Source: Pseudomonadota bacterium (lineage in GTDB: Bacteria > Pseudomonadota > Alphaproteobacteria > UBA8366). From it: 64,000 bases of DNA. This document shows positions 36,693-50,094 of the stretch, piece after piece. The stretch is taken from NCBI GenBank assembly GCA_036339585.1, contig JAYZAS010000021.1, positions 62,001 to 126,000 on the forward strand. Reading direction: 5' to 3'. The notes beneath the pieces were generated by a model, which did not search any database, had not been told where the DNA came from, and saw nothing but the letters and a program-made list of their open reading frames with translations. Every line of letters begins with the position of its first letter. The stretch's first letter is position 1. Both the position numbers and the translations under genes were made by a program.

Positions 36693-38113
36693 ATGCCTTA
36701 CCTCTTAATATTGGAATGGTTCATTTCGTTGGGATAGGGGGAATCGGTATGTCCGGCATCGCCGAAATACTCCATAATCTAGGGCATCAGGTGCAAGGCA
36801 GCGATATCTCGGAAAACCAAAATGTCAGCCGTCTCAGGGAGTTAGGGATTAAAATTCATGTGGGGCACCACGAGGACAATATTAATCAAGCCAGCGTAGT
36901 TGTGATTTCTTCGGCTATCAAAATTGAAAATCCAGAAATCGCAGCAGCCCGCACGCGCCGCATTCCAGTGGTCCGTCGCGCTGAAATGTTAGCTGAATTA
37001 ATGCGCCTTAAATCGTCAATTGCAGTTGGCGGTACTCACGGAAAAACTACTACTACATCAATAATCGCTGCAGTTCTTGATGGTGCAGGGCTTGATCCTA
37101 CCGTTATAAATGGCGGCATAATAAATTCTTATGGAACGAATGCACGACTTGGAGATGGAAAGTGGATGGTGGTTGAGGCTGATGAGTCCGATGGAACCTT
37201 TATCCGTCTGCCTGCTACAATCTCCGTAGTCACCAATCTTGACCCGGAACACCTCGATTTCTATGGTGATTTCGAGACCGAAAAAGATGCTTTCCACCGC
37301 TTCATAGCGAATATTCCCTTCTACGGATTTGGAGTTCTTTGCATAGATCATCCAGAGGTCCAGAATCTGATAGGCAGAATCTCGGATAGGCGTTTGGTTA
37401 CCTATGGCTTCAGCCCACAAGCAGAAGTACGCGCAATCAATCTGGTGCCGGCGGCTGATGGTGTTGCATTTGAAGTCATGATTACGCGACCGGAAGGGTC
37501 AAAGCATTTTGCCAATCGCATATGTTTGCCAATGTTTGGTGAACACAATGTTCTTAATGCACTAGCTGCCATCGCAATCGCCATAGAGCTTGAGATTAAT
37601 GAAAAAGTAATTTTGAGAACACTAGCCGGTTTTGAAGGAGTTAAGCGTCGCTTCACAAAAATAGGTGAACCAGGAGGCGTTGCGATTGTCGATGATTACG
37701 GGCACCATCCAGTTGAAATTACTGCAGCACTAAAAGCTGCCCGTTCAGCGAGCGAAGGAAATATCATCGCAGTAATCCAACCGCACCGCTATAGCCGTGT
37801 TAAAAAGTTGTTTGAAGAATTTTGTACCTGCTTCAATGATGCGGATACAGTAATTATTGCTGATATTTATTCTGCAGGTGAACAACCTATTCCCGGGATA
37901 GACAAGTTGGCCCTTGTTGATGGCATCAAATCACGCAGCCATAGAAACGTTTTGGCCTTGGAAAAGCCTAGTGAATTACCCGCGCTGATACATTCAATTT
38001 CTAATGCAGGCGATCTAGTTATTTGCTTGGGGGCAGGTAACATCACTAAATGGGCCGCGAGCTTGCCTGATGCCCTCGCTGAACACCAAGCAGCCGCAGG
38101 GAAGGTAGATTGA
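36689..38113 (+). CDS. murC: UDP-MurNAc--L-Ala ligase MurC
   Basis: Adds L-alanine to UDP-MurNAc, the first peptide step. The 474 residues include [30 protein letters not shown], the P-loop [42 protein letters not shown], and [14 protein letters not shown] in the C-terminal domain. Its stop overlaps the murB start. Confidence 0.97.
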   Translation: MNALPLNIGMVHFVGIGGIGMSGIAEILHNLGHQVQGSDISENQNVSRLRELGIKIHVGHHEDNINQASVVVISSAIKIENPEIAAARTRRIPVVRRAEMLAELMRLKSSIAVGGTHGKTTTTSIIAAVLDGAGLDPTVINGGIINSYGTNARLGDGKWMVVEADESDGTFIRLPATISVVTNLDPEHLDFYGDFETEKDAFHRFIANIPFYGFGVLCIDHPEVQNLIGRISDRRLVTYGFSPQAEVRAINLVPAADGVAFEVMITRPEGSKHFANRICLPMFGEHNVLNALAAIAIAIELEINEKVILRTLAGFEGVKRRFTKIGEPGGVAIVDDYGHHPVEITAALKAARSASEGNIIAVIQPHRYSRVKKLFEEFCTCFNDADTVIIADIYSAGEQPIPGIDKLALVDGIKSRSHRNVLALEKPSELPALIHSISNAGDLVICLGAGNITKWAASLPDALAEHQAAAGKVD

Positions 38114-39051
38114 TGATAATGTCTCGAACACATAGGAGGAAAAATACACCCGAATACCTCCCTCCTGTGCGTGGAGAATTACTTTTTGGCGAGGACTTGG
38201 CTCGTTATGCTTGGTTTCGAGTAGGTGGTCCTGCCGAAATTCTTTTCCGCCCGGCCGACACCAAAGATCTGCAAGAGTTTCTGCAAAATGTACCTGCAAA
38301 ACTCTCAATTACTGTTATCGGGGTCGCGTCAAACCTCCTTATACGTGACGGAGGCGTTCCTGGTGTAGTGATACAGCTACGAAAACCATTTAATACTATT
38401 TCGCTTACCAAAGATGCCATCACAGCGGGGGCCGGAGCACTTGATATAAGTGTTGCACGATATGCGCTTTCCAATGGACGCAAGAATTTAGAATTCCTGT
38501 CAGGGATTCCTGGCACCATCGGTGGAGCACTACGCACGAATGCAGGTGCTTATGGTTCTGAACTTAAGGATATTCTTATCAACGCGGAAGCTATTGATCG
38601 AGAAGGCAATATACATACGGTAAACAATGATGAACTTCAGCTCACTTACCGCCACTGTCACGCACCTCAAGATTGGATATTCCTCAAAGCGAACTTGGCT
38701 GCAGTGCCCGGTAAAAAGGAAAAAATAGCTGCTAAAATGTCCGAAATCGCTGAAGCTCGTGCGCATAGTCAACCAATAAGACAACGCACGGGAGGTTCGA
38801 CATTTAAAAATACTTTAGAGAAACCAGCTTGGCAGCTCATCGATGAGGCTGGATGCCGTGGCCTGCGCGTGGGCGAGGCGCAGGTTTCTGAGCACCACTG
38901 CAACTTCCTTATCAATTGCGGCCACGCGAAAGCATATGATCTGGAACACCTTGCCATCGAAGTGCGCCGCAGAGTCCAGGAACAATCCGGAGTACTGTTG
39001 CAATGGGAACTTGATCGAATTGGTCTTGAAGAAGAGGAGGCCAATTCATGA
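38113..39051 (+). CDS. murB: UDP-N-acetylenolpyruvoylglucosamine reductase MurB (type I-like)
   Basis: FAD/NADPH enzyme forming UDP-MurNAc from the enolpyruvyl precursor. It has about 312 residues. Motifs are ARYAWFRVGGPAEILFRP (FAD domain), VIGVASNLLIRDGGVPGVVI, LSGIPGTIGGALRTNAGAYG, and RQRTGGSTFKNTLEKPAWQL with the catalytic serine in GGSTFKN. The ATG at 38113 overlaps the murC stop. The position between murC and ddl is the usual alphaproteobacterial arrangement. Confidence 0.96.
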   Translation: MIMSRTHRRKNTPEYLPPVRGELLFGEDLARYAWFRVGGPAEILFRPADTKDLQEFLQNVPAKLSITVIGVASNLLIRDGGVPGVVIQLRKPFNTISLTKDAITAGAGALDISVARYALSNGRKNLEFLSGIPGTIGGALRTNAGAYGSELKDILINAEAIDREGNIHTVNNDELQLTYRHCHAPQDWIFLKANLAAVPGKKEKIAAKMSEIAEARAHSQPIRQRTGGSTFKNTLEKPAWQLIDEAGCRGLRVGEAQVSEHHCNFLINCGHAKAYDLEHLAIEVRRRVQEQSGVLLQWELDRIGLEEEEANS

Positions 39052-39971
39052 GCCAAAACAAAGATAAACATATAGTAGTATTAAAAGGGGGTTGGTCTGC
39101 CGAACGAAAAGTCTCATTAGACAGTGGCAAAGCATGTGCCAGCGCACTAAGGACAATAGGCTACAGGGTCACTGAGATCGATATCAAACGCGACTTGACC
39201 CAATTTTTAAACGCTCTCAAACCCAAACCGGATATCGTTTTCAATGCGCTTCATGGAAGATATGGTGAGGATGGCTCAATATCCGCCATTCTAAATATCC
39301 TTGAGATCCCCTATACACATTCTGGGCTGCTACCTTCAGCGCTAGCTATGGACAAATTCCAAGCTAAACGGCTACTGCTAACAGCTGGGATACCGTTTCC
39401 AGCCGGTACTATTACCGACCGCGAAACCCTTGCCTGTCGTCTTCCTATTGATCCGCCGATTGTTGTAAAGCCAATAAACGAAGGCTCAAGCGTAGGAGTC
39501 CAAATCATTCGTGAAAATGCATCTTTTGTCGATTTTGATCAATGGCAAGAGGGCCAAAAATTATTAGTTGAAGAATTCATCCCTGGACGGGAACTAACAG
39601 TGGCAGTAATGGGTGATAAAGCTCTGGGAGTCACCGAACTACAGCCTAAATCAGATTTCTATGATTTTGAAGCAAAGTATACTGATGGGAAAACAGTGCA
39701 TAAGTGCCCCGCTCTTATCGACGACAATGTCTCAGCTGAAGCAATGAAATACGCAGAATTAGCGCATAAAACCCTTGGCTGTAGGGGGATAAGTAGATCC
39801 GACTTTCGTTACAATGATACTGCTGGAGAACCCGGGAAACTTTTTATGTTAGAGGTCAATACTCAGCCTGGCATGACTTCACTTTCCCTTGTACCAGAGC
39901 AAGCTGCTATGGCTGGCATAACTTTTGCTGGGTTAGTTGAGTGGATGGTAAAGCAAGCGAGGTTTGATTAG
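39048..39971 (+). CDS. ddl: D-alanine--D-alanine ligase
   Basis: ATP-grasp enzyme that joins two D-alanines for MurF. The protein has 307 residues, DdlB-like in length. Motifs are VLKGGWSAERKVSLDSGKAC, FNALHGRYGEDGSISAILN, YTHSGLLPSALAMDKFQAKR, VVKPINEGSSVGVQII, and the metal-site MLEVNTQPGMTSLSLVPEQA. It overlaps murB by 4 nt and ftsQ by 1 nt (TAGTG). Confidence 0.97.
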   Translation: MSQNKDKHIVVLKGGWSAERKVSLDSGKACASALRTIGYRVTEIDIKRDLTQFLNALKPKPDIVFNALHGRYGEDGSISAILNILEIPYTHSGLLPSALAMDKFQAKRLLLTAGIPFPAGTITDRETLACRLPIDPPIVVKPINEGSSVGVQIIRENASFVDFDQWQEGQKLLVEEFIPGRELTVAVMGDKALGVTELQPKSDFYDFEAKYTDGKTVHKCPALIDDNVSAEAMKYAELAHKTLGCRGISRSDFRYNDTAGEPGKLFMLEVNTQPGMTSLSLVPEQAAMAGITFAGLVEWMVKQARFD

Positions 39972-40834
39972 TGAGACGCAATAGGGATAAAAATTCCAGT
40001 AAGAATGCTGAGAAAATTCGATCTATTCAGCGTGAAAGGGCTTTAATGGTTCCTTTGCGCGCGAAAACAATGCTTCTCTCAATTACAGCTCTAGTCATTC
40101 TAGTTAGCTGTAGTGCTGGTATAGCAGTAATTCGGTATACAGGGGCGGGTAATGCTCTGTTTGAGGCGGTTAATCAAATTAAGAAGAATACTGCGACCAC
40201 ACTTGGACTTACTATTAATGAGGTTTTAGTCACCGGCAGAAATGAAATATCTCGGAGTAAACTGATTACAATCCTGAACGTTCGTCGAGGGGACCCTATC
40301 CTGGGGTTTGACCCGCACGCCGCACGGGAACGGCTGCTATCTATTGGCTGGGTTGCAGATGCGGATGTCCAGAGGAGATTACCAAATACCATATATGTGC
40401 GTATTACTGAACAAAAACCTGCTGCCATATGGCAACATAATGGAAAATTTAAATTAATTGCCCGGGATGGCAAAGTAATTAGCAAGAAGATTTCAACACA
40501 GCATAGAGCTTTGAAGGTGCTAGTCGGAGAGGACGCGCCAACATACGCAGCACAATTAATAAAAATGCTCGAGACAGAGCATGATTTAATGAAGCAAGTC
40601 ACACACGCAACTCGAGTTGGCTCTCGTCGTTGGAACCTACTTCTTAAACAAGGAATTGATGTACGACTACCAGCTGAACATGCCGAAACAGCATGGCGCT
40701 ATCTGGCAACTTTGCAGCGAAATCATCAGATCTTGCAACAGGAAATTCGGGCGGTTGACTTACGTATACCCAATCGATTGACGGTTCAGGTCTTGCATAA
40801 AAAAACGAGCACACGAGCTGGGAATGAAACATGA
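39971..40834 (+). CDS. ftsQ: Cell division protein FtsQ
   Basis: Bitopic membrane protein that recruits FtsL/FtsB and late division proteins. The 287 residues have a basic cytoplasmic N-terminus, one membrane helix near 36-55 (MLLSITALVILVSCSAGIAV), then a POTRA domain (TINEVLVTGRNEISRSKLI, LSIGWVADADVQRRLPNTIY) and the beta domain (NGKFKLIARDGKVI). The start is GTG, overlapping the ddl stop. ftsA follows after about 40 nt. Confidence 0.94.
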   Translation: MRRNRDKNSSKNAEKIRSIQRERALMVPLRAKTMLLSITALVILVSCSAGIAVIRYTGAGNALFEAVNQIKKNTATTLGLTINEVLVTGRNEISRSKLITILNVRRGDPILGFDPHAARERLLSIGWVADADVQRRLPNTIYVRITEQKPAAIWQHNGKFKLIARDGKVISKKISTQHRALKVLVGEDAPTYAAQLIKMLETEHDLMKQVTHATRVGSRRWNLLLKQGIDVRLPAEHAETAWRYLATLQRNHQILQQEIRAVDLRIPNRLTVQVLHKKTSTRAGNET

Positions 40835-40875
40835 GCCCGAACGAAACAGTATGTGAACATAGGAGTTAATTGGTC

Positions 40876-42114
40876 TTGGCACAAGATGAAGTGATAAGTG
40901 CATTAGATGTTGGCAGCAGCAAAGTTACCTGTTTTATCGCCGAAAATGACTCCGTTAACGGGCTAAGAGTGCTCGGGATAGGTCACCATGCGAGTAACGG
41001 AGTAAAAGCTGGTAATATCGTAGATATGGACTCGGCCGAAACGGCTGTACGAGCGGCAGTCACAGGTGCTGAAGAGATGGCTGAGAAAACAGTCCGCAAG
41101 ATTACTGTGAATATGAGTGCAGGCCAAATGCAAAGTTCAGTAACTGAGCACCGGGTGCCCGTGGGCGGTGCGACAATTTCAGAAAGTGATCTTAACAAAT
41201 TATTGATGGAGTGTCGATCAACACAAGATACACAAGACCGCGCCCTTGTTCATGCTATTCCTATCGGATTCGATGTTGATGGAGAAGCAGGCATACATGA
41301 CCCTCGAGGCCTGCACGGCCGAGAACTTGGTGTGAAAATGCATAGTGTTTCTATCACCACCTCAGCATTACATAATCTTGCAACCTGCATTTCACGCTGT
41401 CACTTGGAGTTACGTGATCTTGTTATAACGCCATACGCGGCGGGCCTTGGGTGTTTGGTCGAAGACGAATTGGACCTAGGGGCAACCATAGTTGACATAG
41501 GCGCGGGCACTACTAGCCTTGCAATCTTTTTTGACGGTGCTCTCATTCACGTTGACTCAATCCCATTAGGTGGTTGGCACATAACCAGCGATATCGCCCG
41601 CGGTCTGTCAACTCCTATTAATCAAGCTGAGCGCATTAAAACACTGTATGGAAGCTGTGAGGGCATGCTATCAGACGAGCGTACTATGATTGCTGTCCAG
41701 CAAATTGGGGAAGAAGATGAGATTGCGCCAGAGCAAGTTCCCAAATCTATGCTAACTGGAATTATAACGCCGCGTGTCGAAGAAATACTTGAAATTGTGC
41801 GCTCCCAGCTCCTAGCGAGCGGGCTAGATAAAATTGCCGGACGCCGTGCAGTTCTTACCGGAGGAGCCTGTCAACTAGAGGGCATTCCTGAGTTGGCATC
41901 AAAAATCCTTAAAAAACAGGTGCGCATTGGGCGCCCTCGCGGTATCGCTGGGCTAGGCGATGCTATGGATGGCCCAGCTTTTTCTGTAAATGCGGGCTTG
42001 TTAGCCTTCGCCATCGATGATCAAGGCGAAATACGACAAATCGCAAATGAAACCTACACAACAAGTGGTGGCCTACTCGGCCGCCTTGGAGGTTGGTTCC
42101 GTGAGAATTTCTGA
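40876..42114 (+). CDS. ftsA: Cell division protein FtsA
   Basis: Actin-like ATPase that tethers FtsZ to the inner membrane. It has about 412 residues. Motifs are ISALDVGSSKVTCFIAEN (phosphate 1), the SHS2 subdomain (RKITVNMSAGQMQSS), TIVDIGAGTTSLAIFFDG (phosphate 2) and AVLTGGACQLEGIPELA (adenosine site). An amphipathic C-terminus ends LLGRLGGWFRENF, the membrane anchor. Starts are TTG: 40876 has AGGAG at a 10-nt spacing, while a TTG at 40870 is only 4 nt from it. Confidence 0.95.
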   Translation: MAQDEVISALDVGSSKVTCFIAENDSVNGLRVLGIGHHASNGVKAGNIVDMDSAETAVRAAVTGAEEMAEKTVRKITVNMSAGQMQSSVTEHRVPVGGATISESDLNKLLMECRSTQDTQDRALVHAIPIGFDVDGEAGIHDPRGLHGRELGVKMHSVSITTSALHNLATCISRCHLELRDLVITPYAAGLGCLVEDELDLGATIVDIGAGTTSLAIFFDGALIHVDSIPLGGWHITSDIARGLSTPINQAERIKTLYGSCEGMLSDERTMIAVQQIGEEDEIAPEQVPKSMLTGIITPRVEEILEIVRSQLLASGLDKIAGRRAVLTGGACQLEGIPELASKILKKQVRIGRPRGIAGLGDAMDGPAFSVNAGLLAFAIDDQGEIRQIANETYTTSGGLLGRLGGWFRENF

Positions 42115-42153
42115 CCTCCCATACAAGTTTCGTATGTTTTCTCATGTCAGAGA
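42108..42153 (+). promoter_or_regulatory. Nested inverted repeat before ftsZ (CATAC-N7-GTATG core)
   Basis: The inner repeat CATAC (42120-42124) and GTATG (42132-42136) has a 7-nt loop. It is enclosed by an outer repeat TTTCTGAC (42108-42115) and GTCAGAGA (42146-42153), which pairs throughout with one G-U. The outer arm contains the ftsA stop codon. The core ends 80 nt before the ftsZ ATG. A second element with the same core and the same nesting is found before lpxC. Confidence 0.5.
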
Positions 42154-42166
42154 GGACAACGGAATG

Positions 42167-42180
42167 CCAGCTTACGCTGG
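42167..42180 (+). other. Short hairpin in the ftsZ leader
   Basis: CCAGC-TTAC-GCTGG forms a compact 5-bp hairpin with a 4-nt loop, 36 nt before the ftsZ start codon. There is no T-run, so it is not a terminator. It could shape the leader of ftsZ mRNA. Confidence 0.4.
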
Positions 42181-42216
42181 TAACCCCTGGCACCTCAAAT
42201 TAAAGTGGAGGCTCTG

Positions 42217-44064
42217 ATGACCATTAAGTTATCGATGCCCATTTCAGAACAACAACTGAAACCAAGGATCACAGTAATCGGTGTTGGCGGCGCAGGTGGA
42301 AACGCTGTCAACAATATGATTAGCTCGAGCCTTGAGGGCGTAGAATTTCTCGTTTGTAATACGGACTCACAAGCGCTTGATCAATCAATCGCAGAAAATA
42401 AGTTGCAGCTCGGGGTGTCGATTACCCAAGGCCTGGGGGCAGGTGCCCGACCTGAAGTGGGTCGAGCAGCAGCTGAAGAAGTACTTGATACCATCCTCGA
42501 TCAGGTCATCGGAAGCCACATGTGCTTTGTTACAGCGGGAATGGGCGGAGGTACGGGTACTGGAGCAGCTCCCGTCATTGCCCGAGCTGCACGAGAAAAC
42601 GGCATGTTGACTGTCGGTGTCGTTACCAAGCCATTTCATTTCGAAGGCGCCCAACGCATGCGTACCGCAGAAAAGGGAATTGAAGAATTAGCACAATATG
42701 TTGATACTTTGATTATTATTCCAAACCAGAATCTTTTTCGAATAGCAAATGAAAAAACCACGTTTGCCGAAGCCTTTAATATGGCTGATGAGGTTCTTAA
42801 TTCAGGCGTTCGCGGCGTCACTGATCTTATGGTAATGCCCGGTTTGATAAATCTCGACTTTGCAGATATTCGGACTGTAATGAGTGAAATGGGCAAGGCA
42901 ATGATGGGTACGGGCGAGGCCGAAGGCGACAGTCGCGCCATCGATGCAGCGGAGTCCGCTATCTCAAATCCATTACTTGATGACATCACAATGGAGGGAG
43001 CCAAGGGTGTGCTTATTAACATAACAGGCGGCCCAGATATAACGCTATTTGAAGTTGATGAGGCGGCAAACCGAATTCGGCAGGAAGTGGATGACAATGC
43101 TAATATTCTCTTTGGATCGACGTTTGAAGATACCATGGAGGGGAAAATCCGCGTTTCAGTTGTAGCGACAGGCATTGATGTTGACTCAGCAGCTCAACCG
43201 CGACCGATAGTGAAAGAAGATGAGCAGTCCAATACCGTTGGAGACTTGGGAGAGAACAGAATCTCAACTGTGGAACCCACGCCGATTGAATTGGCGGTGG
43301 AAGCCGCTAAACAATTGGATTCCAGCCAAGCATCTCACCCTAAAAATGCGCTTGGCCGGCTTGAACAATATGCAAACGACAAAGGATCGCCAACATCTAT
43401 GCCGGAAAAGGCAAAAATTGATCAAAATCTGGCTAACTCCGAAACTACAAGCCGCGACCCATTCATTCCTCCCCAACCAGTAGATGTTGGGATATCGTTA
43501 AGCGGAGAGAATGAACTTGATCCATTCAGTGAAGCTGACTTTACAAATGCACAAAGCGTCAAGGATCAATCCCAGAAAAGAAAACGGCCCAGTTTCTTTA
43601 AAAGACTAACAGGGGCAGCAAAGCGTGAGGAGGAATCTCAGCGTTTGGCAATGACAGCACAGCTCAACCGCCAGCATGCAAAAACAGAGGCAAGAGAGCC
43701 TATATCTTCTAAAGCGGTAGGCCCTTATGCCACCCCTACTCTAGAAAGTGCTACTGAACCTTCCGTGCCAGCTCCAAATTCAGAGACCATGACGGAGAGA
43801 TCTTCCCATTTAAACAGTAGTCCACTGCCTGACATGCAAGTTGAAGAAATATCGATCACTGCGGCAGCTCCAGAAATTAAAGCTGCGCAGAGCTCACCTC
43901 CAGCGCCTGTCAGCTTACCGCAAAAAGTGCCTGTATCTAGTCCGGACACTTCATTCCCAGAAAAATCGCCGAAGGAAGCTGCTCCAACCGATCAATTCTC
44001 TTTATCTCAAGCTGAAACAGAGATGCTCGAAATACCGGCCTTCCTTCGTAGACAGGCAAATTAA
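42217..44064 (+). CDS. ftsZ: Cell division GTPase FtsZ, long-linker form
   Basis: Tubulin-like GTPase that forms the Z-ring. From the ATG at 42217 (GTGGAGG at 5 nt) it has 615 residues. The GTPase core (about 15-320) has [13 protein letters not shown], the tubulin signature [31 protein letters not shown] and [20 protein letters not shown] long polar, Pro/Ser/Glu-rich linker (about 325-600) follows, and the chain ends with the conserved peptide [10 protein letters not shown] that binds FtsA. The linker is much longer than in E. coli (383 residues total), as in some other alphaproteobacteria. An in-frame GTG at 42205 lies within the ribosome site and is unlikely to be the start. Confidence 0.97.
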   Translation: MTIKLSMPISEQQLKPRITVIGVGGAGGNAVNNMISSSLEGVEFLVCNTDSQALDQSIAENKLQLGVSITQGLGAGARPEVGRAAAEEVLDTILDQVIGSHMCFVTAGMGGGTGTGAAPVIARAARENGMLTVGVVTKPFHFEGAQRMRTAEKGIEELAQYVDTLIIIPNQNLFRIANEKTTFAEAFNMADEVLNSGVRGVTDLMVMPGLINLDFADIRTVMSEMGKAMMGTGEAEGDSRAIDAAESAISNPLLDDITMEGAKGVLINITGGPDITLFEVDEAANRIRQEVDDNANILFGSTFEDTMEGKIRVSVVATGIDVDSAAQPRPIVKEDEQSNTVGDLGENRISTVEPTPIELAVEAAKQLDSSQASHPKNALGRLEQYANDKGSPTSMPEKAKIDQNLANSETTSRDPFIPPQPVDVGISLSGENELDPFSEADFTNAQSVKDQSQKRKRPSFFKRLTGAAKREEESQRLAMTAQLNRQHAKTEAREPISSKAVGPYATPTLESATEPSVPAPNSETMTERSSHLNSSPLPDMQVEEISITAAAPEIKAAQSSPPAPVSLPQKVPVSSPDTSFPEKSPKEAAPTDQFSLSQAETEMLEIPAFLRRQAN

Positions 44065-44095
44065 GACTCGTTGACAACTCAAGGCATGACAGATG

Positions 44096-44122
44096 GCAGC
44101 CGCGCAAGCTCAGTGCGGCTGC
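44096..44122 (+). other. Strong hairpin after ftsZ
   Basis: GCAGCCGC (44096-44103) and GCGGCTGC (44115-44122) form a perfect 8-bp stem with an 11-nt loop, 31 nt after the ftsZ stop. The downstream sequence TACGTCTAG has no T-run, so a factor-independent terminator is unlikely. It may protect the ftsZ mRNA 3' end or partly separate ftsZ from lpxC. Confidence 0.5.
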
Positions 44123-44208
44123 TACGTCTAGACATAGAAGAAACAAATAGTAACAAAGAGTGATTTGAGGTCCAAAGCGGAGGTTGATAAAGAATGATAG
44201 AGGTTTTT

Positions 44209-44255
44209 GTGATAGCACATACGGATTATGTATGAATGCCATACTGAGCTATCAC
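44209..44255 (+). promoter_or_regulatory. Nested inverted repeat before lpxC (CATAC-N7-GTATG core)
   Basis: Outer repeat GTGATAGC (44209-44216) and GCTATCAC (44248-44255), a perfect 8 bp, encloses the inner repeat CATAC (44218-44222) and GTATG (44230-44234) with a 7-nt loop. The core ends 70 nt before the lpxC start. The same core and nesting occur before ftsZ. It may be an mRNA structure or a protein operator. Confidence 0.5.
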
Positions 44256-44304
44256 GTAGAGCGAGTACTATATTGAAAATCAAAGCACCATAATACCTTT
44301 TGGG

Positions 44305-45240
44305 ATGAGCATGCGCCAAACAACCATTGAAAACGAAGTCCATTGCTCGGGTATAGGTCTTCACTCTGGCAAAGAAGTTTCAATGTCACTCCATCCAGCG
44401 GAAGCGGATACGGGTATTATCTTTCGACGTCTTGATGTCCCAGACAATAGATCAAAAATACCAGCCCTTTTCGATCAGGTTATTGATACTCGTTTATGCA
44501 CTACACTCGCGAATGATAGGGGTACTTCAGTTGCAACTATTGAACACCTTATGGCTGCATTAGCTGGGTGCCAGATTGATAATGTAATTGTCGCTATTGA
44601 TGGATGCGAAGTGCCAATTATGGATGGCAGTGCAGGACCCTTTGTATCTCTTATTGAGTGCGCTGGGATTGTAGAATTAGACTCGCAGCGAAACATAATA
44701 CAGATATTGCATGAAGTCTCAGTTAATGAAGGAAATGGTAGAGCTTCTATTTCCCCAATAAGCCAACAGGGCTCTAGCCTAAACATCAATTTAAATATCG
44801 ATTTCGATAATGCAGCGATAGGGTACCAAACACTTCTCATAAGCCTGTCATCTTGGAATTTCAAACGAGATATATGCAACGCCCGTACATTCGGTTTTTT
44901 AGAGGATGTAGAAGCGCTTCGCCAAGCAGGCCTTGCCCAAGGTGGTTCACTAGATAATGCGATTGTTATAAGTGAAAACGGTATCCTTAACAAAGATGGC
45001 TTACGATATGATGATGAATTCGTTAGGCACAAGGCCCTAGATTGTATTGGAGATCTTTACTTGGCTGGTAATCAGATAGCTGGATGTTTTTCTGGATATC
45101 GCACTGGGCATAGCATTCATAACAAATTACTGCGTCGTTTATTTGCAGATCGTGAGGCTTGGAGACTAGTCCCTGTGGATGAGTCGACAGAAATTCGTGC
45201 TCCACATTGGAATGTCGAAAGCCAAAGAGCAATCGCCTGA
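44305..45240 (+). CDS. lpxC: UDP-3-O-acyl-N-acetylglucosamine deacetylase LpxC
   Basis: Zinc deacetylase for the committed step of lipid A synthesis. The 311 residues contain HCSGIGLHSGKEV at the N-terminus, VATIEHLMAALAG with the first zinc histidine, VPIMDGSAGPFV, ARTFGFLEDVEALRQAGLAQ, and RHKALDCIGDLYLAG with the second histidine and the aspartate ligand. An alternative ATG lies six bases downstream. It follows ftsZ as in enterobacteria. A structured leader lies upstream. Confidence 0.97.
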   Translation: MSMRQTTIENEVHCSGIGLHSGKEVSMSLHPAEADTGIIFRRLDVPDNRSKIPALFDQVIDTRLCTTLANDRGTSVATIEHLMAALAGCQIDNVIVAIDGCEVPIMDGSAGPFVSLIECAGIVELDSQRNIIQILHEVSVNEGNGRASISPISQQGSSLNINLNIDFDNAAIGYQTLLISLSSWNFKRDICNARTFGFLEDVEALRQAGLAQGGSLDNAIVISENGILNKDGLRYDDEFVRHKALDCIGDLYLAGNQIAGCFSGYRTGHSIHNKLLRRLFADREAWRLVPVDESTEIRAPHWNVESQRAIA

Positions 45241-45400
45241 GTAAAAAACACCGCGATACCGGGCAATCAACAAAAAACTGTTAGTATGAATATGTCCCGG
45301 GGAGTGGTATGTATAAGTGTGGGTTTACGCAAACTGACTCGTGATTACCCCTTATTTATTATTAAACAAATAAATTTGTCTAACAAAGGTCTGAACCCTA

Positions 45401-46267
45401 ATGAAAGTGAGACACAGCCTAACATATTTTCTTAGAATTTGTATGTTTCCTGCCTTGTTAGTCCTTAGTGCCATTCCTTTAATCGGGTGTAGCGATACTA
45501 TGGACTCTATATTCGGAAAGCCTGAAGAAGAAAAAAAACTAGCGCCACGAACGGTAGAACAAATCTATAATGACGCTATGGATCACTTGCACGGGGGCTG
45601 GTACGAAACAGCTGCAGAACATTTCGACGAAGTGGAGCGTCAATATCCTTATTCTGCTTGGGCAACAAAATCCCAACTGATGGCTGCCTATTCTCAATAC
45701 TTAGAAAACCACTACGACGAAGCCATAATTGCACTAGATCGTTTCATTGAGCTTCATCCGGGTAACCGTGATGTAGCCTATGCTCTTTACCTAAAAGCCC
45801 TGAGTTATTACGAACAGATATCTGACGTAGGGCGAGACCAAAAAATGACACAGCTAGCGCTCAAATCACTCAAAGAAGTAGTGCGCAGGTATCCAAAAAC
45901 GCCTTATGCACGCGACGCGCGCATAAAAATTGACCTAACAACTGACCACCTTGCCGGGAAAGAAATGAACATTGGTCGATATTATCAACGTAAAGGTGAA
46001 TTTCTCGCCGCGATAAATCGCTTCCGACGTATTATTGAACGTTATCAGATGACAAGTCAGACTCCCGAGGCACTGCACCGTCTAACAGAATGCTACCTTG
46101 CTCTCGGCATTACTGATGAGGCGCAAATGGCAGCCGCAGTATTAGGGCACAACTACCCCGGCAACTCATGGTATAAAAGCAGCTTCGCCCTCCTCGAAGG
46201 GCAAAGACTCAGACCTCTCAAAAAAGATGGTTCATGGCTTAGCTGGATGTGGGATTGGGCATTATAG
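45401..46267 (+). CDS. bamD: Outer membrane protein assembly factor BamD
   Basis: Essential lipoprotein of the BAM complex that inserts beta-barrel proteins into the outer membrane. It has 288 residues with a signal sequence and lipobox LIGC (acylated cysteine at residue 30). About five TPR-like units follow (VEQIYNDAMDHLHGGWYETA, YAWKAT-like spacing, QYLENHYDEAIIALDRFIEL, YYQRKGEFLAAINRFRRIIE). It lies between lpxC and recN, the common alphaproteobacterial order. Confidence 0.94.
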   Translation: MKVRHSLTYFLRICMFPALLVLSAIPLIGCSDTMDSIFGKPEEEKKLAPRTVEQIYNDAMDHLHGGWYETAAEHFDEVERQYPYSAWATKSQLMAAYSQYLENHYDEAIIALDRFIELHPGNRDVAYALYLKALSYYEQISDVGRDQKMTQLALKSLKEVVRRYPKTPYARDARIKIDLTTDHLAGKEMNIGRYYQRKGEFLAAINRFRRIIERYQMTSQTPEALHRLTECYLALGITDEAQMAAAVLGHNYPGNSWYKSSFALLEGQRLRPLKKDGSWLSWMWDWAL

Positions 46268-46277
46268 GGGTGATATC

Positions 46278-50008
<3,731 letters not shown>

Positions 50009-50094
50009 AATCTTTTTTTCGTGTTTTCTCTACGAGAGCTTTTTACGACTCTAGGAATACAAAAAACGCGACGTAACGTGGTGTCCTTTGCGCC

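Noticed and set aside
40850-40861. TATGTGAACATA palindrome before ftsA, partly like the core repeats before ftsZ and lpxC.
   Set aside because: Half-sites are in the opposite order and the spacing differs, so it is not the same element.
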